The translations under genes and the position numbers were made by a program. The notes below the pieces were generated by a model. The model had not been told where the DNA came from and did not search any database. It saw only the letters and a program-made list of their open reading frames with translations. DNA of 57,715 bases from an uncultured Anaeromassilibacillus sp. (GTDB lineage Bacteria; Bacillota; Clostridia; Oscillospirales; Acutalibacteraceae), in contig CAKNKY010000010.1 in assembly GCA_930987725.1 (NCBI GenBank), positions 1 through 57,715 on the forward strand, written 5' to 3'. Positions 1-7,941 of this stretch are shown here, in pieces. Numbering within the stretch: the first letter of the stretch is position 1; each line of letters starts with the position of its first letter.

Positions 1-79
1 CCCTTTCGGGCTCCAAACCTCGCTCGTTTTTTTGGATCATTTTGCAACGGGCCCATTCTGATGGAACATTCCGCACCGC
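1..79. other. Intergenic end of window
   Basis: This stretch lies downstream of the importer operon's last ATPase gene. I see no gene and no convincing hairpin-plus-T-tract terminator, so the operon may continue beyond the window. Confidence 0.5.
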
Positions 80-829
80 TCAGAAGGCGGCTTCCACCAT
101 GCGTTTGGTATAGTCCGACTGCGGAGAGCGAATCACCTGATCCGGTGTGCCTTCCTCCACAATTTTCCCTTCGTGCATCACCAGCACACGGTCGCAGAAG
201 GACTGCACCAGGGCAAGATTGTGGCCGATAAACAGAATGGACAGGCGGTTTTTCTGTTTCAGCGTTCGCAGCAGCTCCACGATCTGGTGCTGCGCCATGA
301 CGTCCAGTGAACTGGTCGCCTCGTCGCAAATCAGCAGCCGGGGACGGACGGCCAGCGCTCGCGCGATGGCGGCTCTCTGGCACTGGCCCCCGCTGAGCTC
401 GTGCGGGTACCGCCGCGCATACGCGGGCGAAAGATCGCACTGTTCGAGCAGTCCGGCGACGCGCTGCTTTCTCTCGGCCTTCGGCACACCGCTGTTTTTC
501 AGCGCCTCACCGATGCCGTATCCGATGGGCCTCCGCGGATCAAACGACGCCATGGGAGACTGGAAAACCATCTGCATCTGGCGGTATGCTTCCCGCAGCG
601 CTTTCCCTTTTGCCTTTGTGATGTCGATCCCGTTCAGCCGGATGGTGCCGGCAGACGGATCGATCAGCCGGGTGATCAGCCTGGCCAGCGTGCTTTTCCC
701 GCAGCCCGATTCCCCGACAAGGCCCAGCGTTTCGCCCTCGAGGATCTGAAAGCTGACGGAATCGACAGCCGCGTGCTGCCCGCTTTCAAAGACTTTTGTC
801 AGGCCCTCTGCCTTCAAGATCTCTTTCAT
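80..829 (-). CDS. ABC importer ATPase, NikE/OppF-like
   Basis: Cytoplasmic ATPase subunit of a nickel/dipeptide-type ABC importer; it would pair with the adjacent ATPase to power uptake. The 249-residue protein shows Walker A GESGCGKST (about residues 39-47), an ABC signature LSGGQCQR, Walker B LLICDEATSSLD and a switch histidine in FIGHN. The open frame extends upstream to 922, but the start at 829 (MKEILKAEG) is chosen because it follows the preceding stop by only 4 bases and matches the family N-terminus. It is the last gene of a seven-gene minus-strand operon. The substrate is inferred: this subfamily covers nickel, metal-chelate and peptide importers, and the metal-sensing repressor upstream favours a metal or metallophore. 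Confidence 0.88.
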   Translation of the reverse strand: MKEILKAEGLTKVFESGQHAAVDSVSFQILEGETLGLVGESGCGKSTLARLITRLIDPSAGTIRLNGIDITKAKGKALREAYRQMQMVFQSPMASFDPRRPIGYGIGEALKNSGVPKAERKQRVAGLLEQCDLSPAYARRYPHELSGGQCQRAAIARALAVRPRLLICDEATSSLDVMAQHQIVELLRTLKQKNRLSILFIGHNLALVQSFCDRVLVMHEGKIVEEGTPDQVIRSPQSDYTKRMVEAAF

Positions 830-833
830 CCCG

Positions 834-1616
834 TCATGCCCTCCGAAGCTGCGGCACAGCCGCGAGGAGCGCGCGCGTATAGCTGTTCTGCGGCTCCTGC
901 AGAATCTGCCGTGCAGGACCATATTCCATCACGTTTCCCTCTTTCAGCACAAGAATCGTATCCGCCATGGCGGACACGACGCCAACGTCGTGCGTGACCA
1001 GGATCACGGCGGTGCCAAACAGCCGGCGCAGGCGGAGCAGCACCTCCACCACCTGTTTTTGCACGGAGGCATCCAGGGCGCTGGTCGGCTCATCGGCCAG
1101 CAGCACCGGCGGGTTCATACACATGGCGATGGCGATCCCAACACGCTGCTGCATCCCGCCGGAAAGCTCAAACGGGTAACTTTCCCAGATGCGCGCGCCG
1201 TCCTTGAGCTGAAGGGTTTCAAACAGCGACAGCGCCTTTTCCTTCGCCTGCGCTCCGGTGATCTTCCTGTGCACAGCCATGCTTTCCGCCATCTGAGCCC
1301 CGATGGTGCGGACGGGACAGAGGGAAGCCCCGGCATCCTGAAAAATCATCCCGATCTCAGCGCCGCAGATCCTGCGCAGCTCCCGTTCCGGCAGGTCGGG
1401 CAGATCCTTGCCCTGAAACCAGATGTCGCCCCTTGTCACCAGGCCGCCCGTGCCGAGAAGCCCCAGCGCCGCCTTCAGAAGCGTGCTCTTCCCACTGCCG
1501 GACTCCCCCACAATGCCGAGGATTTCCCCCTTCTGCAGCGCAAAACTCACGTCATGGATGACGGCGCGCCCGTGAAAGCTGACTTCCACAGAGCAATAAC
1601 GCAAGATGGGCTCCAT
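834..1616 (-). CDS. ABC importer ATPase, NikD/OppD-like
   Basis: Second cytoplasmic ATPase of the same importer. Walker A GESGSGKST, signature LSGGMQQR and Walker B LLADEPTSALD are all intact, so the heterodimer should hydrolyse ATP. The start at 1616 (MEPILRY) is preferred over an in-frame ATG at 1637 because a purine-rich ribosome site (GGGAGAGGGAGAG) lies directly before it. At about 260 residues it is close to NikD and shorter than typical OppD (about 330), lacking the long cysteine-bearing C-terminal tail of the OppD encoded at 44702-45697. That favours a nickel-type rather than an oligopeptide importer, as inference. Confidence 0.88.
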   Translation of the reverse strand: MEPILRYCSVEVSFHGRAVIHDVSFALQKGEILGIVGESGSGKSTLLKAALGLLGTGGLVTRGDIWFQGKDLPDLPERELRRICGAEIGMIFQDAGASLCPVRTIGAQMAESMAVHRKITGAQAKEKALSLFETLQLKDGARIWESYPFELSGGMQQRVGIAIAMCMNPPVLLADEPTSALDASVQKQVVEVLLRLRRLFGTAVILVTHDVGVVSAMADTILVLKEGNVMEYGPARQILQEPQNSYTRALLAAVPQLRRA

Positions 1617-1643
1617 CTCTCCCTCTCCCTTCCCCATAGATTG

Positions 1644-3203
1644 TCACGGAGCGGGCTTCAAATCCGCCGTGATCTCATAGAAATCACAGGGATGCGCCGT
1701 CAGTCCCTCCACGTCCGACCGGCAAACCATGCTCATCCGCAGATGGGAGCAGAAAACAAAGGCGTCGTCATCCAAAAGGATCTGCTGCATGTCCGCCGCC
1801 AGCTCCGCCCTGCGCGCCGTATCGAAGGTTGCGTTCAGCTCAGCCGCCAAACCTTCCAGCGCATCGCTGTGATAGTGCCCGTTGTTCGCTGTGGAGCTGT
1901 CCAGGCAATGGGTGGTGAAGAAATAGGCCGGATCGCCGGTGGGCGCCGTGACCATGGCGCTGGCGTAGACATCCCACGCCGCCGGATCGGTGCGGATGCT
2001 GTTGTGATCGGCCGTGCTGTTGACGATGACGTCAAACCCGATCGCCCCGAGGGAAGCCTGCGCGGATTCAGCCAGCAAAGGCAGCTCCTGACGGCTGGGA
2101 TACGTGAGCCAGCGAATGGTCAGCTCCTGCCCATCCTTTTCCCGGATGCCGTCGCCATCCGTGTCCACCCAGCCTGCCTCTTCCAGAACAGCGCGCGCGC
2201 CGTCCGGATCATATTCCTTGGCCGTGACCGCATCGCCCCCGAACGAAAAAACATTCGGAAAGGCGCCGGCGGCGGGATATCCGTTCCCGTCCAGCAGATC
2301 GGTCACGAAGCGCTCTTTGTCGATCCCCATCGCAATCGCCCGGCGCACGGCCGGGTTCTGAAGGATGGAGCTTTCAAAATTCATGCTGACGAAGAACACC
2401 CGACTGGTCGCTGTGCCGGAGAAGGTGTACCCGTCATTCTGAAACAGCGGATAACTGGCGTAGGGCATGCCGTAAGCGCCGTCGATCTCCCCGGACTGGA
2501 GGGCCATCGTCAGCGTGTCGCCGTCCGAGATCGTCAGCACTGTTATCTCGTCGAACCCCGGTTCGCCGTCCCAGTACGATTCATTCTTTCTGAGCGTCAG
2601 CTCCTCCCCCGTGGTCAGAGACACGGCAAGGTACGGGCCGGTCCCGCAGACAATCCCGTCCCCGGTGACGCCGGCCTCCATGTCGATGATGCACCCGTAC
2701 GGATCGCTGAGGTAGTTCAGCAGGGTGGGGCGAGGCTCCGTCGTCCGGATAGTCACCGTCTGCCCGTCGGCAGTGATCGAACCGATCATCAGGTCGCCCC
2801 GGGCGCGGTCGTGGACCTCAATCAGATGCCCGAGGCACTCCTTCACGGCCTCGCCGTCCATCTTCCGCCCGCTGGAGAAGGTGACGCCGTCCCGCAGCGT
2901 GATCTTCCAGGTCAGATCGTCCACCAGCTCATAGCCCGTCGCAAGCCAGGGCTCGATCTCCATGCTGTCCGAATACCGGAACAGCGTCTCCCCCACGCCG
3001 TAGCGGATACAGGCCCAGCCGGAATAGGCGCGATGCGGATTGATGTCCGGCTCCTCATTTTCGGCATTGAACGTGGTATCTCCCAGCACGAACGTCGTTT
3101 TGGCCGTCCGGGTGTCGGAGGAGGGCGCGGCACACCCGGACACCAGCCCCAGCACGAGGACCGCTGCGGCCAGCCACACCGACAAGATTCTGCTTTTTTT
3201 CAT
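1644..3203 (-). CDS. Extracellular solute-binding lipoprotein, family 5
   Basis: Binding protein that captures the importer's substrate outside the membrane. The 519-residue product begins with a lipoprotein signal ending LVSGC, so Cys24 would be lipidated. The family 5 (NikA/DppA/OppA) fold is recognisable from stretches such as EPWLATGYELVDDLTW, VTFSSGRKMDGEAVK, AIAMGIDKERFV and YDPDGARAVLEEAGW. The frame is open far upstream, but start 3203 is fixed by an AGGGGAGC ribosome site and by the signal peptide. The gene lies between the permease and ATPase genes. Nickel is plausible given the regulator at 6995, but peptides or a metal chelate are not excluded. Confidence 0.9.
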   Translation of the reverse strand: MKKSRILSVWLAAAVLVLGLVSGCAAPSSDTRTAKTTFVLGDTTFNAENEEPDINPHRAYSGWACIRYGVGETLFRYSDSMEIEPWLATGYELVDDLTWKITLRDGVTFSSGRKMDGEAVKECLGHLIEVHDRARGDLMIGSITADGQTVTIRTTEPRPTLLNYLSDPYGCIIDMEAGVTGDGIVCGTGPYLAVSLTTGEELTLRKNESYWDGEPGFDEITVLTISDGDTLTMALQSGEIDGAYGMPYASYPLFQNDGYTFSGTATSRVFFVSMNFESSILQNPAVRRAIAMGIDKERFVTDLLDGNGYPAAGAFPNVFSFGGDAVTAKEYDPDGARAVLEEAGWVDTDGDGIREKDGQELTIRWLTYPSRQELPLLAESAQASLGAIGFDVIVNSTADHNSIRTDPAAWDVYASAMVTAPTGDPAYFFTTHCLDSSTANNGHYHSDALEGLAAELNATFDTARRAELAADMQQILLDDDAFVFCSHLRMSMVCRSDVEGLTAHPCDFYEITADLKPAP

Positions 3204-3241
3204 TGCTCCCCTTCCCTTTCGTCTTTCTTTCGGGATCGCCT

Positions 3242-4090
3242 TCACCGGCCGGTGCGGGGATCGAGGACATCCCGCACGCTGTCCCCCAGGAGATGAAAGA
3301 GGGCGACAGCCGCGAAAATGGCGATGCCGGGGCCGAGAATGACCCACGGATACGTTTGCAGCATGCTCCGCCCGCTGCTCATCATGCTGCCCAGTTCGGC
3401 GGTCGGCGGCATGGCGCCGAGCCCAAGGAAGCTCAATCCGGCCAGCTCCATCATCATGGTGCCGATGTCGAGCACCGCCGTGACCAGAATGGGCCCGGCG
3501 ATGTTTGGCAGGATATGCCGCGCCACAAGCTGCACAGAGGAATCTCCCGACAGCCGGGCGGCCGCGATGAAGTCCGCGCTTTCCAGAGCCAGCGTCTGGC
3601 TTCTGGCAAGGCGGGCATACTTGGGCCAGCCGACCACCGCCAGGGCAAGCACCGCGTTCTGCAGCCCTCCGTTCAGCAGGGCGGCAATCGCCAGGGCCAA
3701 AACCAGGCCGGGGAAAGCCAGGCACACATCCGCCGCGCGCATCATCAAGGCGTCCGCCGCGCCGCCCAGATGGCCGCACAGGACGCCGATGACGGTCCCC
3801 GCTGCGGTGATGATGGCCACCAGGGCAAGGGTGGACAGCACGCTGGTCCGCAGGCCGATCAGAATACGGGACAGCATATCTCGGCCGAAGCGATCCGTCC
3901 CGGCCGGATGCTGCACGCTGGGCGGCTCCAGGGCGGAAAAGACCTGCGCATTGGGGTCATACGGGCAGAACTGCCGGGCGAAACAGACAACGATCAGGAA
4001 AACCGCCGTGGCCAGCAAAAAGAAGACAAACCGCTTCCTTGTGTGATCCTTCCGGATCTTCTGCCGGCGGACGGTAACGGAATCGATCAT
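3242..4090 (-). CDS. ABC importer permease, NikC/DppC-like
   Basis: Membrane subunit (282 residues) forming half of the translocation channel. The first membrane segment (FVFFLLATAVFLIVVCF) is followed by an external loop ending in the family motif GTDRFGRDMLSR, then about five further membrane segments. The cytoplasmic EAA-type loop reads RLSGDSSVQLVARHILPN. The start at 4090 overlaps the upstream permease stop in an ATGA arrangement, indicating translational coupling. The external loop has normal length, unlike the OppC at 45706 in this window. Confidence 0.9.
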   Translation of the reverse strand: MIDSVTVRRQKIRKDHTRKRFVFFLLATAVFLIVVCFARQFCPYDPNAQVFSALEPPSVQHPAGTDRFGRDMLSRILIGLRTSVLSTLALVAIITAAGTVIGVLCGHLGGAADALMMRAADVCLAFPGLVLALAIAALLNGGLQNAVLALAVVGWPKYARLARSQTLALESADFIAAARLSGDSSVQLVARHILPNIAGPILVTAVLDIGTMMMELAGLSFLGLGAMPPTAELGSMMSSGRSMLQTYPWVILGPGIAIFAAVALFHLLGDSVRDVLDPRTGR

Positions 4091-5031
4091 CCCTTCCTCA
4101 CCCCCAGCCGGATGCGGGGATCCAGCGCCCGATAGGACAAATCTGTCACGAGATTCACGCAGACATAGAGGATCGCCATCCACATCACATAGGCCTGAAT
4201 CATCGGATAGTCCCGCATGTTGATGGCGTCCACCGCCAGTTTGCCGACGCCGTCCCACATGAAGATGGATTCTACAATCGCGGTGCCGCCCAGCAGGCTG
4301 CCAATGGAGAGGGTCAGCAGCGTCAGAATGGTGACGAGGCAGGACCGCAGGACACTTTTGGTGAGCGTCACCGAAAAGCGGACGCCCCGCGCCTTTGCAC
4401 CCGCCACATACGCTTTGCCCAGCTCCTCCAGCACGGCAGCCCGGACCTGCCTCAGATATTTGGCCGACATCGCGATGGCGAGCGTCAGGGAAGGCAGCAC
4501 CACATTCCGCAGCGTCACCCCGCGGGAAATCACGGGAAACCACGCGAGCCGGATGGCAAAGACATACAGCAGCAGCAGGCCGACGAAAAAGTTCGGCATG
4601 CTGTTCCCCAAAAAACTCGCCGTCCGGATCACATAGTCCGCCCACCGGTTCTGCCTGACGGCGGCCCACACGCCGAGCGGCACGGAGATCACGATGGTCA
4701 GGACGATCGTGACAGCGGTCAGCAGCAGGGTGGCGGGCAGCTTCGACACAAATGTGGGGAACACCTCCTGCCCGGAGACGTAACTCGTTCCCATATCGCC
4801 GTGCAGGAGATTCCCCAGCCAGACAAAATATTGAGTCAGAAAGGGCTTATCCAGCCCCAGTTCAGCCCTCGCATCGTCGATCGTCTCCTGTGAAACCGCC
4901 ATGCCGGTATTCTCCATCTTTTGGAGGACGGCATCGCTGCCCGCCAGCCGCATCATGCCAAACGACAGGAAGGTGAGGATCAGCAAAATCGGGATCAGCT
5001 GCAAAAGGCGGCGCAAGACATAGTTCCTCAT
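4087..5031 (-). CDS. ABC importer permease, NikB/DppB-like
   Basis: Partner permease (314 residues). It starts with the family's typical MRNYVLRRLLQLIPILLILT first membrane helix and carries the EAA loop AYVAGAKARGVRFSVTLTKS and the C-terminal motif YRALDPRIRLG. Start 5031 overlaps the stop of the upstream methyltransferase (ATGA), so the two are probably translated together. That physical coupling is the best evidence that the methyltransferases and the importer belong to one process. Confidence 0.9.
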   Translation of the reverse strand: MRNYVLRRLLQLIPILLILTFLSFGMMRLAGSDAVLQKMENTGMAVSQETIDDARAELGLDKPFLTQYFVWLGNLLHGDMGTSYVSGQEVFPTFVSKLPATLLLTAVTIVLTIVISVPLGVWAAVRQNRWADYVIRTASFLGNSMPNFFVGLLLLYVFAIRLAWFPVISRGVTLRNVVLPSLTLAIAMSAKYLRQVRAAVLEELGKAYVAGAKARGVRFSVTLTKSVLRSCLVTILTLLTLSIGSLLGGTAIVESIFMWDGVGKLAVDAINMRDYPMIQAYVMWMAILYVCVNLVTDLSYRALDPRIRLGVRKG

Positions 5032-5819
5032 GGCATTCCCTGCGCTTTCGACGCGGCAACCAGGAACATTGGCGTGGAAGCGTTGTTGATCCACTCCTCC
5101 CGCGTCCACACCCGTTTCCAGATCTCCGGGTCGGCGGCCGGACGCATACCCAGACTGCTCAGAACCTGCAGATCCCACTGCGGGCGGACACGCCTGGAGA
5201 GCGGGGCCTGCCGGGCAATCGCTTCCATCGCCGCAACATCCGTTCCCGCCGTGTCGTCCGCCGTCCCGGTCTGGCGCACCTTGTCCCGGTCCGCGCGGTG
5301 ACGCTCCTCCGCCTGTGCGTCATAGAGATACCGGTACCAGTTTGCGTCAAAGTTCAGGAGAAGGCCACCCGGCTTCAGCACCCTGGTCCACTGTGCATAC
5401 GCCCGCTCCGGCGCGGGCAGGTTCCACGTCAGATTGCGGGACACGACGACGTCGAAGCTGCCGTCCGCAAAAGACAGCTCCTCGGCATTCATGCGGCAGA
5501 AACGGATGGCTTCGGCCAGCGGGCCGGCGTTTTTGCGCGCCTGCTCCAGCATGGCCTCCGTATAATCCACCGCCGTGACGCGATACCCCAATTCGGCCAG
5601 GATGATGGCGAAGAAACCGGGGCCGGTTCCCACATCCAGCACGCGGAGGCTTGCCCGCGGCGCCCCCTGAAAATGCGCCTGAATCCGGTCATCCAAAGCG
5701 CGGCTCCACACCTGGCGCTGCGCAGTCTGCAGTTCTTCCCGGTTCACCTCGGAATATCCGGGCGCCCGTTTCGTCCAGTACGCCATATTCGTTCCGACAT
5801 AGTTGTGCAGATGATTCAT
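5028..5819 (-). CDS. Class I SAM-dependent methyltransferase (copy 1)
   Basis: A 263-residue Rossmann-fold methyltransferase. Motif I is LDVGTGPGFFAIILAE, followed by an acidic residue (VDYTEAM) that would hold the SAM ribose and post-motif LKPGGLLLNFDANW. The substrate is unknown. It is translationally coupled to the importer permease and is a paralogue of the next gene: both share a T-W-[NT]-L-P segment after motif III and a C-terminal PQWD block. The start at 5819 has an AAAAGGAG ribosome site. One hypothesis is modification of a metal chelator; demethylation or detoxification of an imported compound is equally open. It is not one of the well-known tRNA, rRNA or quinone methyltransferases as far as I can tell. 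Confidence 0.85.
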   Translation of the reverse strand: MNHLHNYVGTNMAYWTKRAPGYSEVNREELQTAQRQVWSRALDDRIQAHFQGAPRASLRVLDVGTGPGFFAIILAELGYRVTAVDYTEAMLEQARKNAGPLAEAIRFCRMNAEELSFADGSFDVVVSRNLTWNLPAPERAYAQWTRVLKPGGLLLNFDANWYRYLYDAQAEERHRADRDKVRQTGTADDTAGTDVAAMEAIARQAPLSRRVRPQWDLQVLSSLGMRPAADPEIWKRVWTREEWINNASTPMFLVAASKAQGMP

Positions 5820-5831
5820 CTTTTCTCCTTT

Positions 5832-6548
5832 TTACGCCGTGGCCGAGATTGCGAACCCGGGCGTGGGATCGTAAAACTCGTCCTTCTCCGCATACACGCG
5901 CGCCCACACGCCCGTATCCACCGAAATGTTCGAAAAGCCCGCCTGTCTCAGCAGCTCTGCGTCCCACTGCGGCCGCGGGAGCTGCTTCGGGCGCAGGACC
6001 TGCTTCATCCGCTCATATTCCTGCATCAGGTCGTCGCCCACATCCTCATGCGCATGGTGCGGCGGCAGGGCGGCGGCAGGCGCTTCCCGGCAGTAATCGG
6101 CGTCGAAATTCACGAGCACCCCGCCCGGCTTTAACAGCCCGTGCCACGCGAGATAGGCCGCCGGCAGATGCGGCAGGGTCCATGTCAGTTTCCGCGTCAC
6201 AATCGCGTCAAAAGAGGCGGGCGGGAACGATGGCTGTTCCGCATCCATCACCAAAAAATCGACGGGGAGGCGAAGCCGCACGGCCAGTTTCTTTGCCTCG
6301 CGGATCATGTCCGGCGTCAGGTCTATGCCCGTGACGCGATGCCCTTTTTCCGCCAGCAGGAAGGCGAAAAAGCCCGTGCCTGTTCCGATATCCAAAATGT
6401 TCAGTTTCTTTGCCGTCGGCAGATGCCGGTCCAGCTCCGCCATCCACTGTTCGTGCTTTTCGCACGCAAATTCCCGCTGGCGCAGGGCAGAAAATTTTTC
6501 CGCTCTGCGGGACCAATATTGCTCCATCTCTTGTTTGATTGCTTCCAT
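5832..6548 (-). CDS. Class I SAM-dependent methyltransferase (copy 2)
   Basis: First gene of the metal-linked operon; 238 residues from the chosen start. Motif I is LDIGTGTGFFAFLLAE, the ribose-binding acid lies in GIDLTPDM, and LKPGGVLVNFDADY follows. It aligns along its length with the methyltransferase downstream, including the T-W-T-L-P segment, and so arose by duplication. Start 6548 (MEAIKQEME) has ribosome site GGGAGA. Alternative in-frame starts at 6599 and 6656 would add 17 or 36 residues without recognisable sequence; 6599 also has an AAGGA site and cannot be excluded. The spacing to the next gene is 12 bases. Confidence 0.85.
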   Translation of the reverse strand: MEAIKQEMEQYWSRRAEKFSALRQREFACEKHEQWMAELDRHLPTAKKLNILDIGTGTGFFAFLLAEKGHRVTGIDLTPDMIREAKKLAVRLRLPVDFLVMDAEQPSFPPASFDAIVTRKLTWTLPHLPAAYLAWHGLLKPGGVLVNFDADYCREAPAAALPPHHAHEDVGDDLMQEYERMKQVLRPKQLPRPQWDAELLRQAGFSNISVDTGVWARVYAEKDEFYDPTPGFAISATA

Positions 6549-6679
6549 CTTGTCTCCCTGTTCTCCGCGAATCCCAAGCCGCTCCGTTTCCCGCACCATC
6601 GTTTTCCTTCGCGAGCCGTCAACCGGCCGGGTGCGTGAGAAAACAGGCGGGAACATTCATCCTGTTTTTTCCATCGCAT
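6549..6679 (-). other. Distal 5' leader of the importer operon
   Basis: Untranslated leader between the attenuator and the first methyltransferase, unless translation starts at 6599 or 6656. It holds a second hairpin with AAAACAGG/CCTGTTTT arms (about 6648-6670) and a short T run on the minus strand. Confidence 0.45.
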
Positions 6680-6733
6680 AAAAAAAGCCCACTGTCTGCA
6701 CCCCTCTGTGTGCATCCAGCAGACTTCAGTCTG
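6680..6733 (-). terminator. Leader terminator with competing antiterminator hairpin
   Basis: On the minus strand, GTCTGC (6724-6719) can pair with GCAGAC (6699-6694), followed a few bases later by seven Ts (6686-6680). The upstream arm is shared with a competing hairpin CAGAC-TGAA-GTCTG (6733-6720). The two structures exclude each other, as in transcription attenuators. The T run is seven bases from the stem, so terminator strength is uncertain. Confidence 0.5.
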
Positions 6734-6760
6734 TGTCTTTGCGCTTCAGCTCTGTGAGGC

Positions 6761-6837
6761 GATTGCTCCCTGACCGGTCGAAAAAGCAAAAGGAAGGACC
6801 GCCTTCTGGCAGCCATTGCCGCTGCATGCGTGCAATC
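6761..6837 (-). ncRNA. Structured leader RNA, candidate riboswitch
   Basis: The minus-strand transcript can form a closing stem GATTGC/GCAATC (6837-6832 with 6766-6761) enclosing two hairpins: GCAGC/GCTGC (6825-6809) and CGGTC/GACCG (6801-6775). Between this domain and the T run, the tetranucleotide ACAG occurs four times (at 6755-6752, 6734-6731, 6709-6706 and 6695-6692). The layout of multi-stem domain then alternative terminator suggests ligand-controlled termination. I cannot assign it to a class; the NiCo (czcD) riboswitch is the natural one to test given the neighbouring metal genes. It has no T-box signature. Confidence 0.4.
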
Positions 6838-6881
6838 TTCTGCTTTTGCGGAGCACGGCCCCGGCAAACGCTAACAGGATT

Positions 6882-6910
6882 AGTATACCATATCCAACCG
6901 GTTTGAGAAG
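6882..6910 (-). promoter_or_regulatory. Promoter of importer/methyltransferase operon
   Basis: Extended -10 on the minus strand, TGG-TATACT (6890-6882), with only a weak -35 (CTTCTC at 6910-6905, 17-base spacer). The -35 abuts the CCCC-ATA-GGGG operator, so repressor binding there could block RNA polymerase. Transcription would start near 6875 and give a leader of about 330 bases. Confidence 0.55.
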
Positions 6911-6911
6911 C

Positions 6912-6926
6912 CCCCATAGGGGATAT
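6912..6926. promoter_or_regulatory. CsoR/RcnR-family operator
   Basis: The sequence CCCCATAGGGGATAT is a G/C-tract inverted repeat with a short A/T centre, the kind of site bound by CsoR/RcnR/FrmR-family repressors. It lies between the -35 regions of the two divergent promoters and next to a gene for such a repressor. The site is seen directly; its binding is inferred from family knowledge. Confidence 0.65.
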
Positions 6927-6931
6927 GCAGA

Positions 6932-6960
6932 TTGACAAGTTTTCCGTTTCTTCATAAAAT
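6932..6960 (+). promoter_or_regulatory. Promoter of the metal-sensing repressor gene
   Basis: TTGACA (6932-6937), 17-base spacer, TAAAAT (6955-6960), followed 35 bases later by the repressor start codon. The operator sits immediately upstream of the -35 box, consistent with autoregulation. Confidence 0.75.
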
Positions 6961-6994
6961 GAGAAAACAACGATCAAAGGACGAGGTGAATTCC

Positions 6995-7309
6995 ATGCCG
7001 AAGGCCGAGCATTCCCACCCGCATGCGGAACTCTCCCAGCATACCCATACACACACGCAGACAAAAGCAGTCCTCAACCGTCTTTCCCGCGCCATTGGGC
7101 ATTTGGAATCCGTCAAGCGAATGGTGGAAAACGGGCAGGACTGCGCCGAGGTGTTGATTCAGCTTGCCGCTGTGAAATCCGCCATCAACAACACCGGGAA
7201 ACTCATTCTCAAGGACCACATCGAGCACTGCCTGGTGGATGCCGTGGAACACGGCGATCAAACATCCATCGATCATCTGAATCGGGCCATCGAGCAATTT
7301 ATCAAATAG
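6995..7309 (+). CDS. csoR: CsoR/InrS-family metal-sensing repressor
   Basis: A 104-residue all-helical repressor of the CsoR/RcnR/InrS family that releases DNA on binding metal. The core GHLESVKRMVENGQDCAEVLIQ and LKDHIEHC shows the ligand set Cys50, His75 and Cys79, the pattern shared by Cu(I)-sensing CsoR and Ni(II)-sensing InrS. A histidine-rich N-terminus (H6, H8, H10, H16, H18, H20) leans towards nickel or cobalt, but this is inference. Start 6995 has GAGGTG eight bases upstream; an upstream in-frame TTG at 6932 coincides with the -35 box and is rejected. It is divergent from the importer operon with an operator between them. Confidence 0.88.
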   Translation: MPKAEHSHPHAELSQHTHTHTQTKAVLNRLSRAIGHLESVKRMVENGQDCAEVLIQLAAVKSAINNTGKLILKDHIEHCLVDAVEHGDQTSIDHLNRAIEQFIK

Positions 7310-7412
7310 CCGCGTCCCGGCAGACGAGCTTTTCGCGGACAGCGCCAAAGGAGATAAGGCTGCGGCGTTTCGCCCTTTGCCCCCAGGCCACGCAGCGGAA
7401 TACCCGACGGCT
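7310..7412. other. Short convergent intergenic region
   Basis: Space between the convergent repressor and acetyltransferase genes. I see no clear terminator hairpin in it. Confidence 0.4.
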
Positions 7413-7892
7413 TTAGGATTCCGGGGCGGATTCGTCATCGTGGCCGCTGCCTTCTCCCCTGTATTCCAGGATATAGTGGGTGTCCGTTTCCTCCGCCGGC
7501 ACGAAGCCAAGTTTCCGATACAGTCTTTTGGCCCCTAGATTCTCCTTGAAACAGCCAATCCGGATTTTTGTGCCGGAAGCCGCGCACTCCTTCTGGAGAT
7601 GCCGGATGAGATCGGAGCCGATCCCGTGGCCGCGATACGCGGGGAGCAGATGAATTTCCACGATCTCCAAACAGGAGTGATGCCGGTTATACTGGACAAA
7701 GCCGGCGCGCCCGCCGTCCGCCTCCACGACATGGAATTGCTCTATCGCAGAAAAATCAGCGTCAAAATCCGCTCGCTGGTAGGTTTCATCCCAGCCCCAA
7801 ATCTTCTCGACGTAGGGCCGAACCGATTCCGCCTTCAATCCATAGATAAAATCATGGTCTTCCGGTGTGGCAGGGCGAATCCTGTAAAGCAT
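7413..7892 (-). CDS. GNAT-family N-acetyltransferase
   Basis: A 159-residue acetyltransferase that would transfer acetyl from acetyl-CoA to an unknown amine. The acetyl-CoA pyrophosphate loop is in the segment LLPAYRGHGIGSDLIRHL (R/Q-x-x-G-x-G/A), and a C-terminal NLGAKRLYRKLGFVP block is typical of GNAT proteins. It is monocistronic, with its own promoter at 7942-7970. The neighbours do not indicate a substrate. Confidence 0.85.
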   Translation of the reverse strand: MLYRIRPATPEDHDFIYGLKAESVRPYVEKIWGWDETYQRADFDADFSAIEQFHVVEADGGRAGFVQYNRHHSCLEIVEIHLLPAYRGHGIGSDLIRHLQKECAASGTKIRIGCFKENLGAKRLYRKLGFVPAEETDTHYILEYRGEGSGHDDESAPES

Positions 7893-7941
7893 GCTGACTC
7901 CTCCTTATCCGTCATCCCGTTCCCGCTTCTCTTTTACTCCC

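Noticed and set aside
990-3296. A 768-codon open frame on the plus strand opposite the importer genes.
   Set aside because: It is a shadow of the GC-rich minus-strand genes, with an Arg/Pro/His-rich product, no ribosome site and no recognisable domain.
6761-6837. Structured leader as a T-box.
   Set aside because: No GGGTGG-ACCGCG antiterminator bulge is present, unlike the true T-box at 56672-56685.
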